From: Phycisphaerales bacterium
GTDB lineage: Bacteria > Planctomycetota > Phycisphaerae > Phycisphaerales > JAGLTS01
Direction of reading: 5' to 3'
DNA length: 54,790 nt
Assembly: GCA_023135165.1 (NCBI GenBank)
Contig: JAGLTS010000063.1
Coordinates: 1-54,790, forward strand
The notes beneath the pieces are model-generated. The model saw only the letters and a list, made by a program, of their open reading frames with translations, was not told the DNA's origin and made no database searches. A program made the position numbers and the translations under genes. Below are positions 34,351 to 45,109 of the stretch, piece by piece; within the stretch, counting starts at the first letter, position 1, and each line of letters starts with the position of its first letter.

Positions 34351-36681
34351 TCATTCGCAGGTCGTGCCGTAGTAGGCGAGGAGGATGCCGAGGTCATTCT
34401 GATCCGTGTCGCCGTCGTCATCGATGTCGCCAGCGTCGTCGATGCCGTAGGCGGCGAGCAGTATGCCGAGGTCGATGGCATCAACATCGTTATCGCCGTC
34501 GAGATCGCCGGGGCATGCCGGCGGGCACTGGTTCAGGAGGATCGAGACCGTACCGCCATCCTGCTCGCCCGTACCCCACCAGTCGGCTGTGACGATGTCG
34601 GCGCGGCTGTCACCGTCCAGGTCTCCGATCGCAAGAGAGCAAGGCCATGTGCCCGCAGCATAAGTCGTGTGGGCTGCAAATGTCCCATCACCCCGGTTCA
34701 GGAGAACGGAGACGTTGTTGTCGTCCCAGTTCGCTGCGGACAGATCGGCGTTGCCATCGCCATCGAGATCCCCGATCGCGATGGCGCGTGGGTAAACGCC
34801 CACGTCATACATCACTGCCGCTGCAAACGTCCCATCACCGTGGTTCAGCAGGATCGAGATGGTGTTGTCGCCGTGGTTGGCGACCGCAACGTCGGCATCC
34901 GTATCACCATCGAGATCCCCGATCGCCACAACTTGCGGCCGATCACCCACGCTGTACGTCACGTGCGTGGCGAAGGTCCCGTCGCCGAGGTTCATGAGGA
35001 TCGAGATGTCGTTGCCGAACTCGCTCGCCACGACCACGTCGACGTGACCGTCATTATTCAGATCGCTGACCGCGACATCGCGTGGGCAGACGCCGGCGTT
35101 GTATGTCACCGGTGCTGCGAATGTCCCATCACCGTGGTTCATGAGGATGAAGACGATGTCTTCCGAAGCGCTCGCTATGGTCAGATCGGCGTCACCGTCA
35201 CCATCAAGATCGCTGATCGCCACCGCCCAAGACAAGTCACACGCGTCATAGTACACGTGCGCTGCGAATGTCCCATCACCGTGGTTCATGAGGATGGAGA
35301 CGCCGTAGTCCGCGCCGCTCACCACGGCCAGATCGGCGTCACCGTCACCATCAAGATCCCCAGTCGCCACCGAAGTCGCGACGATGCCCACAGCACAGGT
35401 GACATGTGCTGCGAAGGTCCCGTCCCCTTGGTTCATCAGGATCGAGAGGGTGCCGTTCCAGGTGGTGGCCGCGACCAAGTCGGCATCGCCGTCACGATCC
35501 AGGTCTTCGATGATGACCGCCGTCGGCCATTGACCGACGCCGCAGGTCACGCCCCTGGCGAATGTTCCGTCGCCCTTGTTCAGCAGCGTTGAGACGTTGT
35601 CGCCCTGGGTGTTCGCCGCCGCCAGATCGTTGTGGCCGTCACCATCCAGGTCCCCAATCACGATCGAGCGAGGTCCATGGCCCGCAGCGTACATCACGGG
35701 TGGCCCGAACGTCCCGTCGCCCTGATTCGGCAAGATCGAGATGTTGTCGCCGCTGTAATGAAGGCACGCCACGACCAGATCAGCGTCACCGTCGTCATCC
35801 AAGTCACCGATGGCGACGGCTTCCGGATCATCGACATCGTAGACGGCGCCCGTTGTGAACGTGCCATCACCATCGTTGAGAAGGAGCGAAACGGTCTGAC
35901 TGAAGGAGTCCGCCACGGCCAGGTCGCTGTCGCCGTCACCGTCCAGATCGCCAGCCACCACCGAGTGAGGCATGTCGCCCACGCCGTATCTGCTCTGCGG
36001 TGCGAACGTCCCGTCACCTTCGTTGAGAAGGATGGACACATCGTCGCTGCGATCGTTCACCGCAGCCAGGTCCGCATCGCCGTCGCCGTCGAGATCATCG
36101 ATCACGACGAAGATCGGCCCGTCACCCGCGGCATAGGTCGTGTGCGACCCGAACGTGCCGTCACCCTGGTTGAGCAGGACCGAGACACCGTCATCGGCCC
36201 AACTGGTTACCGCGAGATCAGCGTCACCGTCTCCATCCAGATCACCGATCGCGACCGAGGTCGGGAGACCGCCCGCAGCGTAGGTCACATGCGCCGCGAA
36301 CGTTCCATCGCCGTGGTTCATGAGGATCGAAACCGTGCTGTAGTACTGGCGCGTGTTGGTCACAGCCAAGTCGGCATCGCCGTCTCCATCCAGATCGCCG
36401 ATCGCGACCGACAGTGGGCCACCATGCACGTTGTAGACCACCTGCGGCGCAAATGAGCCGTTGCCCCGATTGAGCAGCACCGTGACGCTGTCGCTGCCCT
36501 CATTCGCCACAGCCAGGTCAAGGTCGCCGTCGTTGTCCAGATCGCCGATTGCGACCGACCGCGGACTGTCACCCGCGTCGAGCATCTGCCTGGGGAAGAG
36601 CGGGCCGCAATCGCCGTATGCGGTTGGAAGCCCGGCTGCCAGGAGAATCAGTGCGGTTGCTGCTCTGTTGATCCACGCCAT
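34351..36681 (-). CDS. Secreted FG-GAP/VCBS repeat protein with dockerin-like tail
   Basis: The product has 776 residues; ATG 36681 has AGGAG about eight bases upstream and opens a Sec signal (ALILLAAGLPTAYGD). Fourteen repeats of about 49 residues follow, each built on VAIGDLDGDGDADLAV and ILLNHGDGTFA, with Ca-binding-like DxDxDGxxD loops as in integrin-type beta-propellers. Fourteen units could make two seven-bladed propellers. The last 60 residues are the dockerin-like tail (GDLDGDNDVDAIDLGILLAA and IDDDGDTDQNDLGILLAYYG), slightly diverged from the other copies. It is probably a surface or extracellular adhesion-type protein. Confidence 0.9.
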   Translation of the reverse strand: MAWINRAATALILLAAGLPTAYGDCGPLFPRQMLDAGDSPRSVAIGDLDNDGDLDLAVANEGSDSVTVLLNRGNGSFAPQVVYNVHGGPLSVAIGDLDGDGDADLAVTNTRQYYSTVSILMNHGDGTFAAHVTYAAGGLPTSVAIGDLDGDGDADLAVTSWADDGVSVLLNQGDGTFGSHTTYAAGDGPIFVVIDDLDGDGDADLAAVNDRSDDVSILLNEGDGTFAPQSRYGVGDMPHSVVAGDLDGDGDSDLAVADSFSQTVSLLLNDGDGTFTTGAVYDVDDPEAVAIGDLDDDGDADLVVACLHYSGDNISILPNQGDGTFGPPVMYAAGHGPRSIVIGDLDGDGHNDLAAANTQGDNVSTLLNKGDGTFARGVTCGVGQWPTAVIIEDLDRDGDADLVAATTWNGTLSILMNQGDGTFAAHVTCAVGIVATSVATGDLDGDGDADLAVVSGADYGVSILMNHGDGTFAAHVYYDACDLSWAVAISDLDGDGDADLTIASASEDIVFILMNHGDGTFAAPVTYNAGVCPRDVAVSDLNNDGHVDVVVASEFGNDISILMNLGDGTFATHVTYSVGDRPQVVAIGDLDGDTDADVAVANHGDNTISILLNHGDGTFAAAVMYDVGVYPRAIAIGDLDGDGNADLSAANWDDNNVSVLLNRGDGTFAAHTTYAAGTWPCSLAIGDLDGDSRADIVTADWWGTGEQDGGTVSILLNQCPPACPGDLDGDNDVDAIDLGILLAAYGIDDAGDIDDDGDTDQNDLGILLAYYGTTCE

Positions 36682-36816
36682 TGAGTTGCTCCTCTGTTCC
36701 GTCAATGCCGGCACAACGATGCCTCTACTCGGCGCACACGGTGCCCGGTCAACAGCAGATACGCGCTTTCCAAACCCGCGATGCTCGAAAAGGTCATTTT
36801 GTTTTGCCGGCGGGAT

Positions 36817-36849
36817 TCCCGCAGCAGCGAGCTGCCGCGGCTTTAGGGG
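36817..36849. repeat. REP-like element, family C
   Basis: TCCCGCAGCAGCGAGCTGCC continuing to GCGGCTTTAGGGG can form a GCAGC-GA-GCTGC hairpin. A diverged copy (GAACGAGCTGCTGCGGCTTT and GGGG) lies at 22362-22392, just before the truncated mnmA start. Confidence 0.65.
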
Positions 36850-36871
36850 CGTGGGGGTCGTGGAGGTGGGT

Positions 36872-37357
36872 TCAGAGCGGGAACTCGGTGGTTTCCTTCA
36901 CCGTGCTGAGGATGAACGTTGTGCGGATTCTGCCGATGTGGGGCAGACTCGATAGCCGGTGCGTCACGAAACCTTCGTACTCGTTCATGTCCTTCACCGC
37001 GACCTTGAGTATGAAATCCTCATCGCCTGCCGTGTGCCAACAGGCGAGGACTTCATCGAAGGCGCTCATCTCGCGTTTGAGCGTTTCGAGCGGGCCCAGG
37101 CCGTGCTCCTTGAGCGTCACCGAGACGAGTGCGACCGTTCCCTTGCCGACGGTCGGCGGGTTGAGAATGGCTGCGTAGTGGTCGATCACGCTGCGCGCTT
37201 CGAGCTTCTTGACACGTTCAAGCGTTGACGGCGGGCTGATGCCGATGCGCTTGGCGAGTGCGGTATTGGTGATGCGCGCTTCGGACTGAAGGATGCGGAG
37301 GATCTTCAAGTCGATGTCGTCGAGCTTGACTGCGGTGGTGCGGCGTGATGTAGGCAT
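36872..37357 (-). CDS. Lrp/AsnC-family transcriptional regulator
   Basis: The 161 residues have an N-terminal winged HTH (LDDIDLKILRILQSEARITN; ISPPSTLERVKKLEARSVI) and a C-terminal RAM domain with ACWHTAGDEDFILKVAVKDM for amino-acid sensing. It starts nine bases after the pepD stop, so the two form an operon; it may regulate pepD or amino-acid metabolism. The target genes are not known. Confidence 0.94.
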   Translation of the reverse strand: MPTSRRTTAVKLDDIDLKILRILQSEARITNTALAKRIGISPPSTLERVKKLEARSVIDHYAAILNPPTVGKGTVALVSVTLKEHGLGPLETLKREMSAFDEVLACWHTAGDEDFILKVAVKDMNEYEGFVTHRLSSLPHIGRIRTTFILSTVKETTEFPL

Positions 37358-37366
37358 GGCGGGGCG

Positions 37367-38860
37367 CTAATGTTGAGGGGTTGCGAGTTCGCTGAGGACT
37401 GCTGCGAGGTAGCGGTAGGACTTCTCGACGGATGCGATGAAGACGCGTTCGTCGGGGCTGTGCGCGCCTTCAATGTGTGGGCCGAACGAGACCATGTCGA
37501 TCTCGCCGATGCGTTCGCCGATGATGCCGCACTCCAGGCCGGCGTGTATGGCTGCGATGCGCGGGGCTGCGCCGAAGAGCGATTCGTAGATGCGCTTGCA
37601 CACGGCGAGGACCGATGAGTCAATATTCGGCTGCCAACCTGGGTACTGATTGCCGACAACGACGGTCGCGCCCGCAAGCGCGCCGACCGCTGTGATCTGG
37701 CGAACAGCGTTGTGGATGTCATCAGCGGATGAGCTGCGCGTGAGGCACCCGACTGTGATGTTGAGCGTGTCGTCGGTCGTGATGGTGGAGACGTTGTTTG
37801 AGGTCTGGACCAGGCCGGGGATCTCGGGTGTGACGGCGAGGACGCTCGACGGCAAGGCGCACAGACCGGCGATGAGTCGGCGTGTGTCATCGGGTGATAT
37901 GGCGTGGTTGGTCGTTGGGGTAATTGTTTCGACGGTGATGGTGCAGTGCGCTTCGCCGTTGGATCGCACGGCTGCGTCTTGGAGAGCCGCCGCAGCGCTG
38001 GTGAGCGCAGCTATCGCATCAGCGGGGACGGCGATTATTGCTGAGGCTTCGCGCGGGATGGCGTTGCGTTTGCTGCCGCCTGCGATACTGATGAATTGAA
38101 GATCATGCTTCTCCGCTGCGTGGAGCGTCGCGGCGAGGAGCTTGATGGCGTTGGCGTGGTTGAGATGGATGTCACCGCCCGAGTGCCCGCCGCGCAGGCC
38201 GGTGACGGTGAGCTTGACGGTAGCGCCGTCGCCAGCGACAGGCTGCTTGTGGGGGTTCCAGGTGAGCGTGACATCGCAGCCGCCCGCACAACCGATGTAG
38301 ATGGCGTCATCTTCTTCAGAGTCGAGGTTCAGGAGGGTCCGTCCCTTGATGAAGTCAGGCTCGAGCGCCTTGGCGCCGGTCATGCCCATTTCTTCATCGG
38401 ATGTGCACAGGAGTTCGAGCGGGCCGTGCGTGATGTCCGGATCGGTTGCAGCCGCGAGCGCCATGGCGACGCCGATGCCGTTGTCCGCACCGAGCGTGGT
38501 GCCCGCGGCACGGACGATTTGTTCGCCGGTCGAAGCGGCAGCATCGATGACGAGTTGGATGGGGTCGCGATCGAAGTCATGGTCGATGCCCGCGTTCTTC
38601 TCAGCGACCATATCAACGTGGCCCTGCAGGACAATGGTCGGGGCGTGCTCGCAGCCGGTCGTCGCGGGGACTTCGATGACGATGTTGCCCGCAGGGTCCT
38701 GGCGCGCAGCGAAGCCGAGGCGGTCACACGTGGCGTGGATGTGAGCGCGAATCTTCTCTTCGTTCTTGGATGGACGCGGCACAGCCGACATCTCGGCGAA
38801 GAAACGCCAGACAGCAGCGGGACGGAGCGATTCGACGGTCGCAATGTTGTCGGTGGGCAT
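37367..38860 (-). CDS. pepD: Aminoacyl-histidine dipeptidase (PepD)
   Basis: This 497-residue M20-family metallopeptidase splits Xaa-His dipeptides in the cytoplasm. Metal ligands appear in order: IVLQGHVDMVAEKN (His, then Asp), TTLGADNGIGVAMAL (bridging Asp), LCTSDEEMGMTGA (general base and Glu), LLNLDSEE (Asp), and the late AAIHAGLECGIIGE region. The inserted lid domain (GLRGGHSGGDIHLNHANAIK) is present. No good ribosome site was seen before the ATG. Confidence 0.95.
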   Translation of the reverse strand: MPTDNIATVESLRPAAVWRFFAEMSAVPRPSKNEEKIRAHIHATCDRLGFAARQDPAGNIVIEVPATTGCEHAPTIVLQGHVDMVAEKNAGIDHDFDRDPIQLVIDAAASTGEQIVRAAGTTLGADNGIGVAMALAAATDPDITHGPLELLCTSDEEMGMTGAKALEPDFIKGRTLLNLDSEEDDAIYIGCAGGCDVTLTWNPHKQPVAGDGATVKLTVTGLRGGHSGGDIHLNHANAIKLLAATLHAAEKHDLQFISIAGGSKRNAIPREASAIIAVPADAIAALTSAAAALQDAAVRSNGEAHCTITVETITPTTNHAISPDDTRRLIAGLCALPSSVLAVTPEIPGLVQTSNNVSTITTDDTLNITVGCLTRSSSADDIHNAVRQITAVGALAGATVVVGNQYPGWQPNIDSSVLAVCKRIYESLFGAAPRIAAIHAGLECGIIGERIGEIDMVSFGPHIEGAHSPDERVFIASVEKSYRYLAAVLSELATPQH

Positions 38861-38927
38861 GGCAGGCGGCTCGTGTGTGAGGTGTACCGTAGCGCGTTCA
38901 TGGTATCGTGAGGCTTGGTGTGACGTG

Positions 38928-39032
38928 ATGAGTCTCTCGATCGAGTCGGGGACGACCAGCCCGATGAAGACGGTGCGCGTCGTGGGGATCAGCGTGGAGG
39001 ATGTGCCGGCGCGGCTGGAACTCGAGATTTGA
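38928..39032 (+). other. Possible truncated 5' gene end ending in a simple repeat
   Basis: From ATG 38928 a 34-codon frame reads MSLSIESGTTSPMKTVRVVG and so on to RLELEI. It looks coding in composition but stops exactly where the GAGATTTGA repeat begins (TGA at 39030-39032). It may be the stump of a gene cut by the repeat/S23 insertion, or chance. Confidence 0.3.
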
Positions 39033-39050
39033 GACTTGAGATTTCAGATC
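39024..39050. repeat. GAGATTT/AGATTTCAGATC simple repeat, copy 1
   Basis: GAGATTTGAGACTTGAGATT and TCAGATC follow each other here. The unit recurs within and upstream of the neighbouring S23 ORF. This copy supplies both the TGA stop of the plus-strand frame (39030-39032) and the TGA stop of the minus-strand S23 ORF (39044-39046). Confidence 0.85.
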
Positions 39051-39544
39051 TTGGATTCCCGCTCTTTCGCAGCGAGGTCGGTGATGCGGCGCAGCTCGGC
39101 CCACAGTGCATCGGTGCGGTGCCTTCCTTCGTAGTCTGCTCGTGACTGCTCGTTCAGGTGGCGTTGGCCTTTGATGTCGCTGTTCTGCAGGTTGTCAGCC
39201 CAGGCGCGGAGCTGGCGTGAGCACGACTCGGCGAGGGGTTTGAGATCTGAGATTTCAGATCTGAGATGCGAAAAGTCATCGCAGCGGTCGCAGAAGTGCA
39301 GCATCGAGCGGACTTCGCCTGCCGACCCTCGAGCGATGTAGAGGAACATCAGCAGTTCAGCCGTACTGCCTCGCTCGAACCCTTCAGCAACGTTGTTGGA
39401 GACTGAGAGCGCAGCACGACGAAGTTGCGAGCATAGGTCACCCGGCCGGTTGAAGCTCGCATCCTTCGTGAACGCTTCGATGCCCAGGACGAGGTCCATC
39501 GCGGACCGCCAGACGGGCAGATCTTCGAAGCGTTTGTACTTCAT
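39044..39544 (-). CDS. Four-helix-bundle protein, S23/23S-rRNA-intervening-sequence family
   Basis: The 166-residue protein starts MKYKRFEDLPVWRSAMDLVL and contains the family's SQLRRAALSVSNNVAEGFER and FLYIARGSAGEVRSMLHF. The family is found as ORFs in 23S rRNA intervening sequences and, elsewhere, as stand-alone genes and as accessory subunits of diversity-generating retroelements. Here there is no rRNA or reverse transcriptase. After residue about 95 the frame reads through a copy of the simple repeat (HLRSEISDLK), followed by an extension of about 60 residues. It is probably a mobile or recently arrived unit. Confidence 0.88.
   Translation of the reverse strand: MKYKRFEDLPVWRSAMDLVLGIEAFTKDASFNRPGDLCSQLRRAALSVSNNVAEGFERGSTAELLMFLYIARGSAGEVRSMLHFCDRCDDFSHLRSEISDLKPLAESCSRQLRAWADNLQNSDIKGQRHLNEQSRADYEGRHRTDALWAELRRITDLAAKERESKI
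39240..39270. repeat. GAGATCTGAGATTTCAGATC simple repeat, copy 2 (inside S23 ORF)
   Basis: This copy is palindromic around AGATCTGA/TCAGATCT and lies inside the coding region, encoding LRSEISDLK. It shows that the repeat can be carried in frame. Confidence 0.8.
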
Positions 39545-39560
39545 CGATTGCCCTTCATGT

Positions 39561-39587
39561 ATTTGAGATTTGAGATCTCAGATTTGA
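39561..39587. repeat. GAGATTTGAGATCTCAGATT simple repeat, copy 3
   Basis: This copy lies between the S23 start and the ftsH stop. With copy 1 it brackets the S23 gene. TGAGATCTCA is a perfect ten-base palindrome. Confidence 0.85.
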
Positions 39588-39591
39588 CATG

Positions 39592-41604
<2,013 letters not shown>

Positions 41605-41632
41605 CGTCTGATTCCTGTCTCGCGTGCCTCGG

Positions 41633-42181
41633 CTACCAGTCAGCCCGCATAGCCGAGACGATGTCCCGTGCAAGTTCCGCGACTGCCTGATGGATGCCGA
41701 CCTCAATCGGTTCCCGGACGCCCGCTGCGGGGATGAAGTACTCGCCGGATGAGAATGATCGGCGTGCGACGAGCAAATCGCCACTGCGTTCATCCGTCCA
41801 TTCGAAGTTCACGGTAATCTGGATCGCCATTTCCTGCACAAGCCCGGTCGTCCTGTCCGCGCTCAGTCGCGTTCTCGCCAGCTTGGTGATCGTCCCTGTC
41901 AGGATCGAATCGGCCCCGGAGCCTGCGGTGACACGATAGGGCGTTCGGGCGTGGATTTCCTTGATGATGGCGTCGGTCACGTCACGTTCGATGCCTCGCT
42001 CATACGAGGTATTGCCGAAAATCGGGACGGCGACGGTCCGGATGTCGCCGCGGTAGACCTCGCCCGTCCGGTAGCCGCCCTCGTACGTGTCGGCGCAGCC
42101 AACTGCGAACGTGCAGCAGACAGCAAGCGCGAGCGACATGCGGAGCAAGGTGCGGGCACGGAGCGTAGGGCGATGGTTCAC
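41633..42181 (-). CDS. LptE-like outer-membrane lipoprotein
   Basis: The 182-residue product from GTG 42181 has a lipoprotein signal (LALAVCCTFAVGC) and a body typical of the LptE/RlpB family: IRTVAVPIFGNTSYERGIER, DVTDAIIKEIHARTPYRVT, ADSILTGTITKLARTRLSAD and late IPAAGVREPIEVGIHQAVAE. LptE plugs the LptD barrel that inserts lipopolysaccharide. This supports an outer membrane in the organism. It lies between mutS and ftsH. Confidence 0.85.
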   Translation of the reverse strand: MNHRPTLRARTLLRMSLALAVCCTFAVGCADTYEGGYRTGEVYRGDIRTVAVPIFGNTSYERGIERDVTDAIIKEIHARTPYRVTAGSGADSILTGTITKLARTRLSADRTTGLVQEMAIQITVNFEWTDERSGDLLVARRSFSSGEYFIPAAGVREPIEVGIHQAVAELARDIVSAMRADW

Positions 42182-42354
42182 GATTCATCCCTGCAGGCGT
42201 GTCCGCAAGCCCGGCATCGACCGATCGCGGGACACGCACCAACCTTGGTGGCCGTCGCACATCATAGCCCCTGGAGGCAACCGCGCTCCGCTGCGCGTCG
42301 CGGCTAAACAGATGATATTATCCGTTTGGCCACGACCCGAAGGGGAGCGCGGCC

Positions 42355-45009
42355 TCACGAACCGTCAATCTCCTCGCGGAGTTGCCGCAACAGATCGAAC
42401 GCTTGCATCGGCGTCAGGTTATCGAGGCTGACTTCGCGCAAGCGGTCGACCGCTGGGTGCTGGATGTACTCGGTGAAGAGCGGAAGCTGCTCCATTGCCT
42501 TGGGAGTGCGCTCGACGTCAGCCGGACCGAGGCGTGTGCAGGCGTGCGTAGCCTCCAGGTTCTTCAAGATGTCCTGTGCTCGATCGACGGCGGTCGGCGG
42601 CAGGCCTGCGATCTTGGCGACGTGGATGCCATAGCTTTGATCGGTTCGCCCAGGCAGGATGCGGTGCAGGAAGATGACATCACCCTCCCATTCGCGCACC
42701 GCCACATGCAGGTTGCCGACTCGCCCCTCTTGTGTCGTGTCAGCCAGATCAGTTAACTCATGATAATGCGTGGCGAAAAGCGTGCGAGAACGGGCGGCGG
42801 CGAGATACTCCGCAATCGCCCACGCAAGGCTCAGACCGTCGAGCGTGCTCGTGCCTCGACCGATCTCATCGAGAATGATCAAGCTATGCGTTGTCGCGTG
42901 ATGCAAGATGTTCGCCGCCTCGATCATCTCGATCATGAACGTCGATTGACCCAGATGCAGTTCATCGGACGCCCCGATGCGCGTGAAGATACGATCAGTA
43001 AGCCCGATCGTCGCGGTCTGGGCGGGAACGAAACTACCAACGTGCGCGAGCAGCACGATCAGCGCGTTCTGGCGGATATATGTGGATTTGCCCGACATGT
43101 TCGGCCCGGTGATGAGCGCGAGCGTGAACGCATCGGCGCCATCCTCGCCCGCTACACCCAGCGCGCAGTCGTTCGGCACGAACCCGTCGCCGAGCCGTTC
43201 ATCCAGCACCGCGTGCCTGCCCTGCACAACGTCAAGAACAGGTTCATCGACGATCGTCGGCCTGACATACGCACATCGCACTGCGCGATCGGCGAAACAC
43301 AACAAGATGTCAAGTTCCGCAACGACCTGCGCAAACTCAGCAAGCTGCGATGCGCACATCGCAGCGGACTCACAGAGCGATGTGAACAACCGCTGCTCAC
43401 GCTCGATCGCACGGGCCTCGGCTGATGTGATCTTCGTTTCGTATTCCTTCAGCTCCGGCGTGATATAGCGTTCAGCGTTCTTGAGCGTCTGCTTGCGCGT
43501 GAAGTCATCCGGGGCGCTCGCCGCATTCGCCCTGGACAGCTCGATGTAATAACCGAAGACGCGGTTGTATCCGATCTTGAGCCTGGCGATGCCCGTCCGT
43601 TCGATGAGCGACTTCTGATACTGAGCAAGCCATGTCGATGCATCACGCTGCAAGGCTCGGCATTCATCGAGTTGCGCATCGTATCCATCACGAATGACGC
43701 CTCCCTCGCGCGTGTGCGTCGGCGGATGATCCACACATGCTTCAGTGATCTCAGACGAGAGCGCGACGAGCGGCTCGCAAAGCTGCGACAACCGTTCCGC
43801 ATGACGAGCCAGCGCGGGTGTGTCACCGATATATTCGCGCAGTCGCTGCACGTGCCCCGTCGAGGCGCCCAGCGCGACCAGATCGCGCGGCGTCGCCCGG
43901 CCGATCCCCAGCCTGCCCGCGATGCGCGCCACATCCTGGATCACACCGACGTGTTCGAGCACACCCTGCGCCAATCGCCGATCCTCGACAAACGCGCCGA
44001 CGATGCCCAGCCGGGCCTCGATTCCCGCGCGCTTCGCCAGCGGAAAGCACAGCCACTGCCGAAGCAGCCGTCTGCCCATCGGCGTCTTGCACCGATTCAG
44101 CGTCCCAAGCAGCGAACCGTCCGTCCCGCCCGTCCGCATCGTCCGCTCGATCTCCAGCGATCGGAGCACCGCGGCGTCGAGCACCACGAAATCGCCCGAC
44201 CGCTCACGCTTGGGCGCTTGAAGATGCGAAAGCGACGGGCCGTCCGCGTTGGGGGCTTGCGTCTCCTGAAGGTACCGCAGCACCGCACCGGCTGGGGCGA
44301 GCGCCGGGTCATCCATCGACAGCCCGAACCCATCCACCGTCGCGACCTGGAAATGCTCAAGTACCGCTTCCGTCGCATCGGCGAGCCGAAAGTGCCAGGC
44401 AGGCCTCGGCGTCCCCGCGATCCCGAGCGCTTCAAGCGCGGGTGACACGCGAGGCGGAACCTCCCCCGTCGCTGTATCCGCATAGAGCAGCTCACGCGGG
44501 CCGATCCGCATCAGATCATCCACCAGCCGATCGCTGTGCGTATCACACAGCACAAACGACCCCGTCGACGCCTCCACCGCTGCGATGACCCCAGCAGACC
44601 GATCGCCCGACTCCGTGAACGCCACAGCCGCCACGACGTTCTGGTCCGCATCCGACAGCAGCGAATCATCCACCAGCGTGCCCGGCGTGATCACGCGCGT
44701 CACCGCCCGATCGACGACCCCCTTCGCCTCTTTGGGGTCTTGCACCTGATCGCACACCGCCACGCGATACCCCTGCTCGATCATCCGCCGAATGTACGAA
44801 TCCACCGCATGGTGAGGCACACCGGCCATCGGCACGCCCGGCGTCCGCTGCGTCAGCGTGATCCCCAACGCCCGATGGGCCGTCACCGCATCGTCGTTGA
44901 ACATCTCGTAGAAATCCCCCATGCGGAAGAAGAGAACGCAATCCGGGTGACGCTGCTTGAAGCGCTGGTACTGCTGCATCGCCGGGGTGAGTTTCGTCTG
45001 GTCCGCCAT
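42355..45009 (-). CDS. mutS: DNA mismatch repair protein MutS
   Basis: The 884 residues match MutS throughout. N-terminal CVLFFRMGDFYEMFNDDAVT holds the mismatch-contacting FYE motif, followed by connector, lever and clamp domains (RTGIARLKIGYNRVFGYYIE), Walker A LITGPNMSGKSTYIRQNALI, STFMIEMIEAANILHHATTH, Walker B SLIILDEIGRGTSTLDGLSL and LFATHYHELTDLAD. The upstream region has TATGAT twelve bases before the ATG. It is first of a mutS-lptE-ftsH cluster. Confidence 0.98.
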   Translation of the reverse strand: MADQTKLTPAMQQYQRFKQRHPDCVLFFRMGDFYEMFNDDAVTAHRALGITLTQRTPGVPMAGVPHHAVDSYIRRMIEQGYRVAVCDQVQDPKEAKGVVDRAVTRVITPGTLVDDSLLSDADQNVVAAVAFTESGDRSAGVIAAVEASTGSFVLCDTHSDRLVDDLMRIGPRELLYADTATGEVPPRVSPALEALGIAGTPRPAWHFRLADATEAVLEHFQVATVDGFGLSMDDPALAPAGAVLRYLQETQAPNADGPSLSHLQAPKRERSGDFVVLDAAVLRSLEIERTMRTGGTDGSLLGTLNRCKTPMGRRLLRQWLCFPLAKRAGIEARLGIVGAFVEDRRLAQGVLEHVGVIQDVARIAGRLGIGRATPRDLVALGASTGHVQRLREYIGDTPALARHAERLSQLCEPLVALSSEITEACVDHPPTHTREGGVIRDGYDAQLDECRALQRDASTWLAQYQKSLIERTGIARLKIGYNRVFGYYIELSRANAASAPDDFTRKQTLKNAERYITPELKEYETKITSAEARAIEREQRLFTSLCESAAMCASQLAEFAQVVAELDILLCFADRAVRCAYVRPTIVDEPVLDVVQGRHAVLDERLGDGFVPNDCALGVAGEDGADAFTLALITGPNMSGKSTYIRQNALIVLLAHVGSFVPAQTATIGLTDRIFTRIGASDELHLGQSTFMIEMIEAANILHHATTHSLIILDEIGRGTSTLDGLSLAWAIAEYLAAARSRTLFATHYHELTDLADTTQEGRVGNLHVAVREWEGDVIFLHRILPGRTDQSYGIHVAKIAGLPPTAVDRAQDILKNLEATHACTRLGPADVERTPKAMEQLPLFTEYIQHPAVDRLREVSLDNLTPMQAFDLLRQLREEIDGS

Positions 45010-45029
45010 CGTGTCCCGCCGATCATACC

Positions 45030-45048
45030 CGCCGCTTGCGGCTTCGCG
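45030..45048. repeat. REP-like palindrome, family A copy 3 (inverted)
   Basis: On the minus strand it reads CGCGAAGCCGCAAGCGGCG, the same core as at 29186 and 34317. It sits immediately upstream of the TATGAT -10-like box of mutS. Confidence 0.75.
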
Positions 45049-45066
45049 TCCCTCACAACCCCCAAC

Positions 45067-45096
45067 AAAAAACGAGCGTGCGGGTCAATCGCACGC
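45067..45096 (-). terminator. Intrinsic terminator after tRNA-Ala
   Basis: On the minus strand GCGTGCG-ATTGACC-CGCACGC forms a seven-base-pair GC-rich stem, then TCG and a run of six T follow. It lies 14 bases downstream of the tRNA and upstream of the mutS promoter region, separating the two transcripts. Confidence 0.85.
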
Positions 45097-45109
45097 CCGT
45101 CTCGTGATG

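Noticed and set aside
34315-35592. Long plus-strand frame of 425 codons with regular repeats
   Set aside because: The regularity is the reverse image of the FG-GAP repeats (GDLDGDGDAD coded on the other strand). The protein on the minus strand has a signal peptide and ribosome site.
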